Origin: Desulfatitalea sp. BRH_c12
Lineage (GTDB): Bacteria > Desulfobacterota > Desulfobacteria > Desulfobacterales > Desulfosarcinaceae
Length of the DNA stretch: 64,000 bases
NCBI GenBank assembly: GCA_000961655.1
Contig: LADR01000024.1
Span: 62,001 to 126,000, forward strand
Direction of reading: 5' to 3'
The notes under the pieces are model-generated. The model was not told where the DNA came from and searched no databases. It saw only the letters and a program-made list of their open reading frames with translations. A program made the translations under genes and the position numbers. Numbering within the stretch: the first letter of the stretch is position 1; each line of letters starts with the position of its first letter. Below are positions 43,295 through 52,136 of the stretch, in pieces.

Positions 43295-45564
43295 GTCGGG
43301 TCCGCCGGAATAGGAAATTCTATAATAAAACAGGCGCCGCCGCTAGGGTTCGGCCGCGCGTAAATCAGGCCGCCACACTCTTTGATGATGCCATAGCTGA
43401 TCGAAAGTCCGATTCCGGTGCCTTGTCCAACTTTTTTAGTCGTGAAAAACGGTTCGAAAATTTTTTCCAACAGCGCATCCGGAATGCCTTCGCCGGTGTC
43501 GCATACGCGCACCGTGACCTTGTCCCCCTGCTGCGCCGTGGATAATGATATGGCATGCGGCCCGTTCTGACCCGCCGCGCAACAGGCTTCGATTGCATCG
43601 CGCGCATTGACCAGCAAATTGATGATCACCTGTTCCAGACGTGCCGGATCCCCCATGATATCCGGCAGGTTCGATCCGAGTTCCCATGCCATATCGATGC
43701 CGCGAACTTTGAGTTGCTGGCTGAATATGTCGGAGGCCTGTACAAGGATGTCGTTGATCTGGATTTTTTTCAGGTCCGGGTCTGTTTTGCGTCCGAACTG
43801 GCGCATGTGACTGATGATTTTGGATGCGCGGTCTACATGCCGGTCGATTTCTTCGGCCAGGGTCAGCAGAATATGATCTTCGATCGGTTGCTTGTTGCGC
43901 AGCTTGCGCATGAAAAAACTGCTGGCCGTTTTGATGACCGATAATGGCTGATTTAATTCGTGCGCCACGCCTGTAGCCATTTCTCCCAGTGTGGCCATCT
44001 TGCCGGCCTGGATTAGTTGCTGTTCGGTTTCCAGGCGCTTGGTGATGTCGCTGACCGTTACCAGCAGCACTTTGGTTCCCCCATATTCGGATGGCGATAC
44101 GCGGATGGTGACGTAGCGCTGCAGGCCATCTTTGCTTCGCTGTCTGGCCCGTTCGATCACCGTGTCCGTGTGGACGTCCAGCAATCGGTCGGCGTCGCCG
44201 GGGTCCCTGAACAGCTCCCTGAACGAGTGCCCCAACAGTTCATGGCGTCGATAGGTGTAAACGGAGGCGACGCTCTCATTGCATTCCAGAATGGTCAACC
44301 GATTGGGATCCAGCGCAAACACGGGAATGGGAATATTGCTGAAAATGGCCCGGTATTTCTTTTCCGATTGGGCCAGTTTTTCTTCGAGGATCTTACGATC
44401 GGAGATATCCAGGTTCATCTCCATGGCCGCCACGATGCGACCTTCCGCATCCTTGATGGGTGTTGTGCGTACGATCCATTGCCGCAGGCTGCCGTCCCTG
44501 TCCACGGCGGTCTCTTCACTGTTGTGCGACAACCCATCGGTAAACGTTTTTTCAACCGGGCAGGGTACACATTTACTTTGTCGGCCTTTGTACGCCTGGT
44601 AGCAAAAATCTCCCGGACGTGGAGAAAATCGGTCGGCAAACTCACGATTGTAGCCGATCAGGCGATAATCGCGATCTTGCACGGTAATAATGCAGGGCAC
44701 CGTTTCGAATAGATTCTGGTACTCGTCGCGCTGCTGATTGAGCGCTTTGGCTTTGTCGCCGATCGCTCGCCCCATTTGATTGATCGCATCGGCCAGTTCC
44801 TGTAATTCATCCTGTTGGTGGACCTGCACCACGGTGTCGTAATCGCCGCTTTCAATTCTGCGGGCGCCGCTGATCAACCGTTTGACAGGCACGGTGACAA
44901 ATCGAAAAATGATGATGACGATCATCAAACCGGTGGCCCCGAAAATGCCCGCCGCCAACAAGATGAAATTGCGTCTGTGGGCCACAATTTCTTGGTCCAC
45001 GCTCTTGAGGGACACCACCAGATCCAGGGCGCCCAAGACCTTTTTGTCAGCCGGGTGCACGTGGCACGCGTCGCTGGCGCAACCGGTTTCGTTGTAGACC
45101 GGACTGATGATGCCCATCTGGCGGTAGCCGTCGGCTGAGCGTGTCATTCGCAGGCGCTGGGCGAGATTCAGAAACGTTTCGGGCGGCTCAGCCTTGTGAC
45201 AAATGAAACAAGCTTCGTCCTTGATGTTGGTCTGTTGTTCCAACTCGTCGGCGTGGTTCGAAAATTTAATGCGGCCTTCTTTATTATAGATGCGGATACT
45301 TTCGATATCGTTCTGGCGGGCGACGTTGTTGATGATATGCTTGATATCGTCGCGGGAGTTGATCATCATCGCATAGTGCGCGCCCAGTCGTATGGTATTG
45401 CTCAGACGGTCCACATTGGCGGCCAGATCCCCCCTGAACTTGCTCTCGATATACCGAAGGTGGAAATAGCCCCAGAAACACAGCGATACAAGGAGGATGG
45501 CCCCCACGCTCAGCAGCAGTTTGGTAACAAGGCTGTTGTGCAGTTTTGGGTGAAAGGCGCTCAT
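43291..45564 (-). CDS. Membrane sensor kinase with c-type haem motifs
   Basis: A 757-residue sensor: membrane segment 13-33, periplasmic domain about 34-199, second segment 200-221, HAMP 222-275, two PAS domains (about 283-400 and 405-525), HisKA ([13 protein letters not shown]) and HATPase ([24 protein letters not shown]). The periplasmic domain carries CFICH (119-123) and a CASDACH (162-168, a C-x4-C-H motif). This suggests one or two covalently bound haems and a redox or gas signal. PAS1 has Cys321-x10-Cys332-x2-Cys335-Pro. It is the first gene of a two-gene operon with the receiver-kinase at 42140. Confidence 0.88.
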   Translation of the reverse strand: MSAFHPKLHNSLVTKLLLSVGAILLVSLCFWGYFHLRYIESKFRGDLAANVDRLSNTIRLGAHYAMMINSRDDIKHIINNVARQNDIESIRIYNKEGRIKFSNHADELEQQTNIKDEACFICHKAEPPETFLNLAQRLRMTRSADGYRQMGIISPVYNETGCASDACHVHPADKKVLGALDLVVSLKSVDQEIVAHRRNFILLAAGIFGATGLMIVIIIFRFVTVPVKRLISGARRIESGDYDTVVQVHQQDELQELADAINQMGRAIGDKAKALNQQRDEYQNLFETVPCIITVQDRDYRLIGYNREFADRFSPRPGDFCYQAYKGRQSKCVPCPVEKTFTDGLSHNSEETAVDRDGSLRQWIVRTTPIKDAEGRIVAAMEMNLDISDRKILEEKLAQSEKKYRAIFSNIPIPVFALDPNRLTILECNESVASVYTYRRHELLGHSFRELFRDPGDADRLLDVHTDTVIERARQRSKDGLQRYVTIRVSPSEYGGTKVLLVTVSDITKRLETEQQLIQAGKMATLGEMATGVAHELNQPLSVIKTASSFFMRKLRNKQPIEDHILLTLAEEIDRHVDRASKIISHMRQFGRKTDPDLKKIQINDILVQASDIFSQQLKVRGIDMAWELGSNLPDIMGDPARLEQVIINLLVNARDAIEACCAAGQNGPHAISLSTAQQGDKVTVRVCDTGEGIPDALLEKIFEPFFTTKKVGQGTGIGLSISYGIIKECGGLIYARPNPSGGACFIIEFPIPADPT

Positions 45565-45840
45565 AGGTTACTTTCGCGTTGCGGGCGACACGATGTCCTG
45601 TGGTGACCTTAACATTGTTGTTTTCGTATACGCCGGGAACTCTTTTTCAGGATAACCGAATATCGGTAAGGGGTCAACGAGGAGCCAGAAAGTTCAGCGG
45701 CTTAATTGTCTGCGTACCCATGTTTTTAAAGGCAAAACCCTTGTCATCGATCAGCGGCCATGGTATGGACGCGATGAATCCAGACCTGTGCCGATGCCGG
45801 ATCACCGGCGCGGCCTCATTGATTTCGGGAGGTTGACGCT

Positions 45841-46314
45841 ATGGGCCCTGCCAATCGTTTTGCGCCTTTTGTGGCACTTATTGTTCTCTTTGCAGTCCTG
45901 CAACCGCTGCTGATCGCCGTCGATCTGCAACAGACCCCGGCCAGGGCAGCCAAAGCATTCATCCGGGACTACTACTATCTCGATCCGGCGATGCAAAAGT
46001 GGCTCTGCACGGATCCGGCCGAAAGCCGCGAAGCAGTTGACGCATATCTGCAATTCAAAAAGAACGAAGCCGCTCAGCGCGGGTTCGATGTTTCTTATAC
46101 CAGGCATTTGTTCACCAAACTGCATGGGGAAACGCTCAGCCGCGAAGAAGACTCGGCCCGCGTTCACATCTCAGGCACTACCCGCGTGGCCATCAATCCG
46201 GTGTTCATGGTGATTGGAAAGTTGTTCGGTCTCGGCCGCGATTATCCGGTGGATGTCACGCTGGAATTGATCAAACAGAACGGGCGCTGGCGGGTGTGCG
46301 GCTCGGCGTTGTGA
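45841..46314 (+). CDS. Membrane-anchored hypothetical protein
   Basis: A 157-residue protein with an N-terminal hydrophobic segment (about residues 8-28, FVALIVLFAVLQPLLIAV) that is an uncleaved anchor or signal. The rest looks alpha/beta (FIRDYYYLDPAMQKWLC, then beta-rich segments ending in GRWRVCGSAL), a pattern like lipoprotein-type NTF2/DUF4878 domains, but I cannot assign it. GGGAGG lies 8 nt before the ATG. It is monocistronic; the divergent haem sensor kinase starts 277 nt upstream and shares that intergenic region, where no clear regulatory site was seen. Confidence 0.65.
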   Translation: MGPANRFAPFVALIVLFAVLQPLLIAVDLQQTPARAAKAFIRDYYYLDPAMQKWLCTDPAESREAVDAYLQFKKNEAAQRGFDVSYTRHLFTKLHGETLSREEDSARVHISGTTRVAINPVFMVIGKLFGLGRDYPVDVTLELIKQNGRWRVCGSAL

Positions 46315-46407
46315 TGTGTATCGATTCGCATTCTTGAGTTTACCATTATCGGGTAACCATTGGACAAGAGGGGCGGGGCCCATGTCGGCAGCGCCCCTTA
46401 TTTTTTT

Positions 46408-46540
46408 TGGTTATGCACTCCGCTCCAGTGATTATGGGCGAAGTGTCAAGGACTTCCCCATGTTGCACGCTTTGACGTGCATGCTTTTGGTATCTTATGA
46501 CACCTTATACCTGTGCCTACTGGAGCGAACTGCATAACCA
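46408..46540. repeat. 133-bp palindrome-ended element
   Basis: The ends 46408-46429 and 46519-46540 are inverted repeats matching at 20 of 22 positions. An inner GCACG/CGTGC pair lies near the centre (about 46466-46481). It has no coding capacity. Its right end carries the motif found at 475-494 (19 of 20). The element lies in the 258-nt gap before mazG, directly after a run of eight T. The form fits a short MITE- or REP-like unit. Confidence 0.72.
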
Positions 46541-46572
46541 TATTGTTTTTAAAGGCGCGGAGCGAAAATGTG

Positions 46573-46896
46573 ATGAAAGACTACCCGGAACAAGTCGACC
46601 AATGGGTAAAACGCCATGGTGTGCGCTATTTCGATGAAATGACCAATCTTGCAATCCTGATGGAAGAGGTTGGGGAGGTGGCGCGGCTCATGGCGCGCAT
46701 GTATGGCGAGCAGAGTTTCAAGGGCGCTCACCGCACCCGGGAGGACTTGGCCGATGAATTGGCCGATGTTATGTTTGTACTGACCTGCATAGCCAATCAG
46801 ACCGGCATTGATCTGACTGCCGCACTTGCGCGCAATCTGGACAAAAAATCCCAGCGTGATCACCAGCGCCATTGGAACAATCCCAAATTGAAGTAG
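46573..46896 (+). CDS. MazG-type nucleotide pyrophosphohydrolase
   Basis: A 107-residue all-alpha NTP pyrophosphohydrolase. The metal-binding EEVGEVAR (residues 31-38) and DELADVMFVL (about 61-70) motifs match single-domain MazG/YpjD proteins, which hydrolyse non-canonical or excess (d)NTPs to monophosphates. The start at 46573 (a GTG one codon before also possible) follows a GCGGAG site. The gene stands just behind the palindromic element and ahead of the small Cys-rich ORF (101 nt). Confidence 0.9.
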   Translation: MKDYPEQVDQWVKRHGVRYFDEMTNLAILMEEVGEVARLMARMYGEQSFKGAHRTREDLADELADVMFVLTCIANQTGIDLTAALARNLDKKSQRDHQRHWNNPKLK

Positions 46897-46997
46897 CTTC
46901 ATGCATGGCTGGTCATTCTTGCCTTGCCGCAAATGGTGGTTAAGTTATTGATACGATTAGACCGAATCACCGAATCAATGATCCGAGGAGGAACAAC

Positions 46998-47144
46998 ATG
47001 AGCAAGACATCGGGTGCGAATACCAACGATTGTATGAACCAATGCGAGGATAAATTTGTCCGCTGTACGGGTCACATGCCCTCCGGATGCATCGAGGAGT
47101 TGAGGACATGCCGCGAGAGCTGCCGGTTGCAGCAGAGCAGCTGA
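46998..47144 (+). CDS. 48-residue twin-Cys protein
   Basis: A small ORF behind a perfect AGGAGG, 7 nt before the ATG. Its six Cys lie at 12, 16, 23, 31, 38 and 42, that is C-x3-C-x6-C-x7-C-x6-C-x3-C, an almost exact mirror pattern. Two helices linked by a GHMPSG turn would bring the pairs together, as in helical-hairpin proteins with disulfides or metal sites. It has no signal peptide. I do not recognise the family. It lies between mazG and a terminator, and is not found by a minimum-length ORF search. Confidence 0.65.
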   Translation: MSKTSGANTNDCMNQCEDKFVRCTGHMPSGCIEELRTCRESCRLQQSS

Positions 47145-47229
47145 TTTCCGCTCGACCCGTTCGAGACTATGATAGGTGAATGACCGTACAACCGGTCGTC
47201 ATGAACACATGGCCGCTCGAAAACTCACC

Positions 47230-47262
47230 AAGGGCCCAGGTTCCATCGAACCGGGGCCCTTT
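47230..47262 (+). terminator. Intrinsic terminator after the small Cys-rich gene
   Basis: AAGGGCCC and GGGCCCTT enclose an inner GGTTC/GAACC stem with a four-base loop and one bulge pair, followed by TTT-CTG-TT. It ends the mazG/small-ORF transcript. In the rest of the 336-nt gap to msrAB (47145-47480) only an 11-bp tandem duplication (TTAGTGGGGCC twice, 47270-47291) stands out; no clear promoter box was seen. Confidence 0.75.
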
Positions 47263-47480
47263 TCTGTTCTTAGTGGGGCCTTAGTGGGGCCGGTCCTGCA
47301 TACACTCCATGTCGAGTTAATCTCATATACGCGGCGTACCCTTTCGGTGACCTCTTACGTGTGTCAATTCTGGAGGTCGGTGTTTAACGACACCCATTGT
47401 GTCTTAGTATTGGTTTTATGGTCATGCAGTTCGGCGTTTCAAATCACGTTCCGATCGCGCCAGATTGCAGGAGGTGCTCA

Positions 47481-48602
47481 ATGAAAAAAGTGATCATGCT
47501 GCTCTTCATCCTGGGTGTGGTGCTCATTGGCGGCTATCAGGTGTCATCAAGCAAGGATCCGGAGAAGCCGCCCGAGAGCAGTGCAACCCACACTGAATCA
47601 GCCGTCTTTGCCGGGGGTTGTTTCTGGTGCACTGAAGCGGATTTTGAAAAGGTTAACGGGGTGATATCGGTCGTTTCCGGGTACACGGGCGGCCGGGCGG
47701 CCAACCCGACTTACGAGCAGGTATCGGCGGGGGGCACGGGCCACATTGAATCCGTAAAGGTGATCTATGATCCGCAGCGCATAAGCTATGAACAGTTGTT
47801 GGGCGTATTTTGGCGCCATGTCGATCCTACCGATGCCGGCGGCCAGTTCGTCGACCGCGGCGATCAATACCGCAGCGCTATTTTCTACGCCGATGACATG
47901 CAGCGGCTTTCGGCCGAATCTTCCAAAAAACAACTGGATGCTTCAGGTCAATTCAACCAACCCATTGTAACCGAGATTTTGCCGCTGGGTCCCTTCTACG
48001 AGGCTGAAACATACCATCAGGATTATCACAAAAAGAATCCGATCCGCTACCGAGGCTATCGATCGGGCTCCGGTCGCGATCAGTTCCTTGCAAGGGCTTG
48101 GGCCAAGGACAGATTCGCATTGAAAGAGGGCAAGATGAATGCAAACACCGATTTCAATACCATTCCCGATGCTGAGGCATTGCAAAAACGGTTGACGCCC
48201 CTGCAGTATCGCGTTACCCGGCAGAACGACACTGAACCGCCCTTCGACAATCTTTACTGGGACCATCATGGCGAAGGTATATACGTGGATATCATTTCCG
48301 GCCAGGCGCTGTTCAGTTCGACGGACAAATACGATTCCGGGACGGGTTGGCCGAGCTTCACCCGCCCGCTTGAACCGGACAATGTGATCGAAAAAGAAGA
48401 TCGCGGGTTTTTCATGACGCGGACGGAAGTCCGTGGCAGGCAAGCCGACTCCCACCTGGGACACGTCTTCGAGGATGGACCCCCGCCTACCGGATTGCGC
48501 TACTGCATCAACTCAGCGGCACTGCGATTCATCTCCAAGGAGGACCTGCAAAAAGAGGGCTTCGGGCGCTACCTGGCGCTTTTTCAAGATGAGACAAAGT
48601 GA
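47481..48602 (+). CDS. msrAB: Exported bifunctional methionine sulfoxide reductase MsrAB
   Basis: A 373-residue fusion. An N-terminal hydrophobic segment (about residues 3-20) suggests export or membrane anchoring. MsrA (40-195) has GCFWC (Cys47, Cys50) and [12 protein letters not shown]; MsrB (about 235-360) has [16 protein letters not shown] and the catalytic Cys in [11 protein letters not shown]. The two CxxC pairs that bind zinc in many MsrB are absent. It reduces both epimers of methionine sulfoxide in periplasmic proteins. The ATG at 47481 has CAGGAGG upstream. A good terminator follows. Confidence 0.93.
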   Translation: MKKVIMLLFILGVVLIGGYQVSSSKDPEKPPESSATHTESAVFAGGCFWCTEADFEKVNGVISVVSGYTGGRAANPTYEQVSAGGTGHIESVKVIYDPQRISYEQLLGVFWRHVDPTDAGGQFVDRGDQYRSAIFYADDMQRLSAESSKKQLDASGQFNQPIVTEILPLGPFYEAETYHQDYHKKNPIRYRGYRSGSGRDQFLARAWAKDRFALKEGKMNANTDFNTIPDAEALQKRLTPLQYRVTRQNDTEPPFDNLYWDHHGEGIYVDIISGQALFSSTDKYDSGTGWPSFTRPLEPDNVIEKEDRGFFMTRTEVRGRQADSHLGHVFEDGPPPTGLRYCINSAALRFISKEDLQKEGFGRYLALFQDETK

Positions 48603-48648
48603 TCGTCGGCCCGTTCAATCCGGGGCATAGTTGTAACTATCCAACAAC

Positions 48649-48674
48649 AGGCGGTCTTGAAGACCGCCTCTTTG
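48649..48674 (+). terminator. Intrinsic terminator after msrAB
   Basis: AGGCGGTC (48649-48656) and GACCGCCT (48662-48669) pair over 8 bp with a 5-nt loop, followed by CTTTG. It lies 47 nt after the msrAB stop. The palindrome is symmetric, so it may also end transcripts from the minus-strand dapA gene, whose stop is at 48743. Confidence 0.7.
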
Positions 48675-48742
48675 TAATTGAATTTAAGGTTCCGCCCGCT
48701 GCTGGAGTGAGCCCGAGGTGAAAAGCTCCTGAGGCCATGCAA

Positions 48743-49786
48743 CTAGTAGCTGCTGTAGCACAATCCGTCCTGATATCTCGGATCGTCCAGGCGTTCGGAT
48801 ATATTCACCCTGAAATAATCCCCGATCGGCTGGAGGATCTCGGGGTTTTGCGTCCATACCCGGCGCGCCGCCGAGAGCACCACATCCAACCCGCTGCGGG
48901 TCATTTTGCCCAGGGGTTGCCGGCAGGGGCCGGAGGGCATGCCCAACAGGCGCATCAAGGTTTTGACGGCCAGCGGATTGCGGGCGCGACAGACCACCGC
49001 TTCGCCATGGGCCGTGCGCTCTTCCGTTTTGACAGTGACCAGATCGTAGAGCGGTGCAACGGCTTTTAACAGGGCTTCGGCCGCCGGCCGATCGCCGCTG
49101 TCCAGTTTTTGCGCCAATTGCGTCACCGCGTGTGGCGCAATGTTGCTGACCACCGAGATGACACCGGCAGCGCCAATGGCAGGATCGGTCATCATCTCGA
49201 ATGTCATGCTGTCGTCACCGGAAAAAATAGTGTAATCGGGCCCGCAGCACGCACGCGTGCGGCGCATGTTTTGCACGTCGGCCGTGGCTTCTTTCACCGC
49301 GCTCACATTAGGGTGGTCTTCATACAAAAGGGCCAGATCCTCAGGCAGCAGTTGGGTGCCAGTGCGTCCGGGAATCACATAAGGAATGATCGTCAGTCCT
49401 GAAAACCGATTGGCAATGGGCGATACATATTCACGGCGGATTTCGAGCGAGCTGGGACCATTGTAATAAGGGTCCATCAATAGCACGGCATCGACATTTT
49501 GCCGGGCGGCATGTTCCGTCGCGTCCATGGCCTCCTGCGTATTGTTGCTGCCGGTTCCGGCGATGCACAGGCAGTGGCTTTTGCTCAAGCGCGCCACACA
49601 TTCAATCACGGCATTGTGTTCGTTCCAATCCAGCGTCGGGCTTTCGCCGGTCGTGCCCACAGCCAGAATACCCGTGGTGCCGCCCGCGATTTGAAAGCCC
49701 ACCAATTTTTCCAGTCCCTCATGGTCCAGCTTGGTCCCATCCTGAGTGAACGGCGTCACCAGGGCAGTATAACATCCGGGTTTCAT
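48743..49786 (-). CDS. dapA: Dihydrodipicolinate synthase (DapA)-family aldolase with C-terminal extension
   Basis: A 347-residue class I aldolase. It shows GTTGES (44-49), DPYYNGPS (Tyr108 of the triad), YVIPGRTG with Tyr136 and the Schiff-base Lys165 in AVKEATAD. True DapA would make hydroxy-tetrahydrodipicolinate from pyruvate and aspartate semialdehyde. It has about 50 residues more than E. coli DapA; the extra part follows residue 295 and ends with YFRVNISERLDDPRYQ. The family has other aldolases (N-acetylneuraminate lyase, KDG aldolase types), but the lysine-pathway motifs fit well. No other lysine gene is near. Confidence 0.82.
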   Translation of the reverse strand: MKPGCYTALVTPFTQDGTKLDHEGLEKLVGFQIAGGTTGILAVGTTGESPTLDWNEHNAVIECVARLSKSHCLCIAGTGSNNTQEAMDATEHAARQNVDAVLLMDPYYNGPSSLEIRREYVSPIANRFSGLTIIPYVIPGRTGTQLLPEDLALLYEDHPNVSAVKEATADVQNMRRTRACCGPDYTIFSGDDSMTFEMMTDPAIGAAGVISVVSNIAPHAVTQLAQKLDSGDRPAAEALLKAVAPLYDLVTVKTEERTAHGEAVVCRARNPLAVKTLMRLLGMPSGPCRQPLGKMTRSGLDVVLSAARRVWTQNPEILQPIGDYFRVNISERLDDPRYQDGLCYSSY

Positions 49787-50202
49787 GCTTCCCCCTCTTT
49801 TGTTTATATATTGTGATTCCGGGTTGGGTGGCGAGTCGTCCGATCAGGGCCGGCAACCGATCCGGTGCCGGCCCCAGCGTTTTAATCCAATAGTGGCTGA
49901 TGCCGCAACTTCGGCACAGCTTCTCTGACGGAAAGACGATCGGATGGGCGGCGTCGCGCGCAGGCCGACCGCTTTGAATCGCGGGTGTGGTGATGATGCT
50001 TTCATGCATTAAAATTAGAGAAGCCCCGTCTTTGTGTCAAGCGCTTATTTGTGCAGGCCCGAAATACCTTGACAAGTGCAGGCCTGCATCATAAGCGAGT
50101 GAGATCGCTTGGAGGATAGGGCGAATGTGCGCGGCGGTTCTGTTTAGCCTCAACGGCAAATTTATCGGGCGGCCCCTTGGGGTAACCGAGTAGTGATAGG
50201 AT
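49787..50202 (+). promoter_or_regulatory. Gap with promoter and palindrome before the TPR gene
   Basis: A 416-nt stretch between divergent genes. TTGACA (50069-50074), a 17-nt spacer and a weak TAAGCG (50092-50097) form a possible promoter for the TPR gene. The spacer contains a perfect 12-bp palindrome, TGCAGGCCTGCA (50077-50088), and GTGCAGGCC occurs again at 50051. A small minus-strand frame (49719-50009) with a CRSCG motif overlaps the dapA end but has no convincing binding site. Confidence 0.4.
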
Positions 50203-50832
50203 ATGTCAACGATGATCAAATCAAACAATATCGACGAATATATCGCCATGCAGCGGCAGGCTCTTGCGGGTAATTCCGAATGCGGCACGACCCATTACAA
50301 TCTCGGCGTGGCGCTGATGGGCAAAAAGCAGTATGCCGAGGCGGAAAGATCATTTCACGCCGCGATTGAATGCAGTCCTACTTTGGCCGAAGCCTATGTC
50401 CAACTGGGCGGCTTGTGTCTGAAGCGCGGCGATCTGGACGGCTGCCTGGACTGGAATACGCGGGCGGTGAAGGCACGGCCTGGTTTTTCCGAAGGGTATG
50501 GCAATATCGGATTTGTCCATATGCAAAAGGGCGAATTGGAGGAGGCCATCAAGGCTTTGCGCAGGGCGACCGCATTTAATTTCCGTTTTGTGCAGGGGTA
50601 TACCACGCTGGCCACTGCGCATTTGATGCGCGGCGAAGTGGACGAGGCTATCGAGGCCTGCGTTCAGGCGCTCAAAGCGGATCCGAACTTTCCGGTCGCG
50701 CACAACAACCTGGCCATCGCTTACCTTGAAAAGGGCCATCAGGAAAAGGCCAAAAAGCATGCCATGCAGGCTATGGCGCTGGGTTACGAGGTCGCTCCGG
50801 AGATCCGCAAGGAATTGGCGTTGGATGTGTAG
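50203..50832 (+). CDS. TPR-repeat protein upstream of dsr
   Basis: A 209-residue soluble protein with about five TPR units (for example THYNLGVALMGKKQYAEAER, AYVQLGGLCLKRGDLDGCLD, GYGNIGFVHMQKGELEEAIK, AHNNLAIAYLEKGHQEKAKK). TPR proteins are adaptors; the partner is unknown. No signal peptide is present. It precedes the possible APH-fold gene by 60 nt on the same strand and ends 1.5 kb before dsrA. Genes of this type are often found near dsr operons in Desulfobacterales according to my general recollection, which would need checking. Confidence 0.85.
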   Translation: MSTMIKSNNIDEYIAMQRQALAGNSECGTTHYNLGVALMGKKQYAEAERSFHAAIECSPTLAEAYVQLGGLCLKRGDLDGCLDWNTRAVKARPGFSEGYGNIGFVHMQKGELEEAIKALRRATAFNFRFVQGYTTLATAHLMRGEVDEAIEACVQALKADPNFPVAHNNLAIAYLEKGHQEKAKKHAMQAMALGYEVAPEIRKELALDV

Positions 50833-50892
50833 CCAACGTTTATTGGATTCTTTCCAGTGTGACATGAAGAGGTATGCAAAATTAGGACCTTA

Positions 50893-52044
50893 GTGGAGTG
50901 TTTCGTGGGTCAGCCACCCACGGCCGTCACAGCTGAAACCCCCCAGTGGGCCCTGCCCCTTCCTACGGACCGGCATATGCCGGCATTTGACAGCCCATCT
51001 GACATCACTTACGGCGATTATTTCACGGCGGTATGCGACTATTTGTCACCCCAACGCGTCCATCACCTTTTGGGGGCGGTCGCGCGCGTGCTCGAACGCC
51101 GCCTTGCCAGCGAGCGGTTGGCGGGCATCCGTATCCATCTGATCAAACATGGTGCTTTTTACCATCCGGCGCTGCTCACCTTCGATGTGGGGGGCGATTT
51201 GGTTTCCCTGGTGGTCAATGTGGCGGTAAGCAATACGGGACGCTGCCGTTTGCCATCCGAGACGGCCTGTCTGCAGGCTCTCGAGCGCGATTTTGCGGAA
51301 GACTGGATCCCGCGCGTGTTCGACAGCGGGATCGGATGCGTTCCCGGCCAGCCCCCTTTGCCCATGTTTGCGGCCGAATGGTTCGCGGATTTCCATGAGC
51401 TTCATCGGATCAGCAGCCCGGATGATCATCAAGCCTGGGCCGTCTGGGACGCGGTTCGCGGTCCATGGCATCTCGATGAAACACAGGTGGCCGCGTTTTT
51501 TCGCCAGTCCATGGCCATCCTGACGTGCTATTTCGACCCGCATACCCTATGTGCCATTATTGATTGGCATCATGCGGCCGGCGATTTCGTTGTTCAGGAA
51601 AACGCTGGCGCCCTTGCGGTGCGACTGATCACGGTCCGGCGGTACGCGCCGCTGTTCCAACTGCATGCCGATGATTCGGTGGGGTTGGAAACCTTGCTGG
51701 ATGCCCTGGCGGTTTTTTTCATGAGGTCCTCTTTATGGATGCGACTGGATCGCGTGGATGGCGTTGGCGCGCTGGTCTGGGCCGGCGACCACACGGTGGC
51801 GCCGATGTGGCAAGGCTTCATACAGGGGCTCGAAAGTATCGCGCGGCGCAACGATTTTCCGGTTTCCTTTGTAGAAGGTGTGCGACACTATTTCGCCAGA
51901 CATCAATGCAATGACTGGCAAGAGATTGGCGAGGCAATTGTCGGGCGCTGTGCGGCCGATCTGCCTGAAGCGGCCCTGATGAGCGCTCATCTGGGTGCGC
52001 ATGTCGCGGTTTTGCGTCAAAGCATCCATTCGTCGGTTCTTTGA
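50893..52044 (+). CDS. Uncharacterised protein with possible aminoglycoside-phosphotransferase-like fold
   Basis: A 383-residue protein opened by a GTG at 50893 (an ATG at residue 29 is a possible alternative start). Segments recall the APH/choline-kinase fold: an N-lobe-like FDVGGDLVSLVVNVAVSNTG, ETACLQAL as an alpha-C-type helix, FAAEWFADFHELHRI as hinge, and LCAIIDWHHAAGDFVV resembling the IIDWE..GD metal-site strand. The HxDxxxxN catalytic loop is not clear (YFDPHTLCAIID instead), so it may not be active. Cotranscription with the TPR gene is likely. No function can be given. Confidence 0.6.
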   Translation: MECFVGQPPTAVTAETPQWALPLPTDRHMPAFDSPSDITYGDYFTAVCDYLSPQRVHHLLGAVARVLERRLASERLAGIRIHLIKHGAFYHPALLTFDVGGDLVSLVVNVAVSNTGRCRLPSETACLQALERDFAEDWIPRVFDSGIGCVPGQPPLPMFAAEWFADFHELHRISSPDDHQAWAVWDAVRGPWHLDETQVAAFFRQSMAILTCYFDPHTLCAIIDWHHAAGDFVVQENAGALAVRLITVRRYAPLFQLHADDSVGLETLLDALAVFFMRSSLWMRLDRVDGVGALVWAGDHTVAPMWQGFIQGLESIARRNDFPVSFVEGVRHYFARHQCNDWQEIGEAIVGRCAADLPEAALMSAHLGAHVAVLRQSIHSSVL

Positions 52045-52136
52045 ATCGGGTTCGCCCCTTCGACGGCTTCCTGCGCAGCGATAGTTGGATGACTCGGCGA
52101 ACAACGAAGGAACGAACCACCGGCAGGGCTTTTTTA

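Noticed and set aside
47397-47480. MsrAB extended 28 codons upstream
   Set aside because: No binding site there, while AGGAGG precedes the ATG at 47481 and gives a normal signal sequence.
48702-48711. GCTGGAGTGA resembling the palindromic-element end motif
   Set aside because: Only 10 nt match and no inverted partner is present.
49719-50009. Minus-strand 96-codon frame with a CRSCG motif next to dapA
   Set aside because: It overlaps the dapA N-terminus, lacks a good binding site and is of unusual composition; not supported as a gene.
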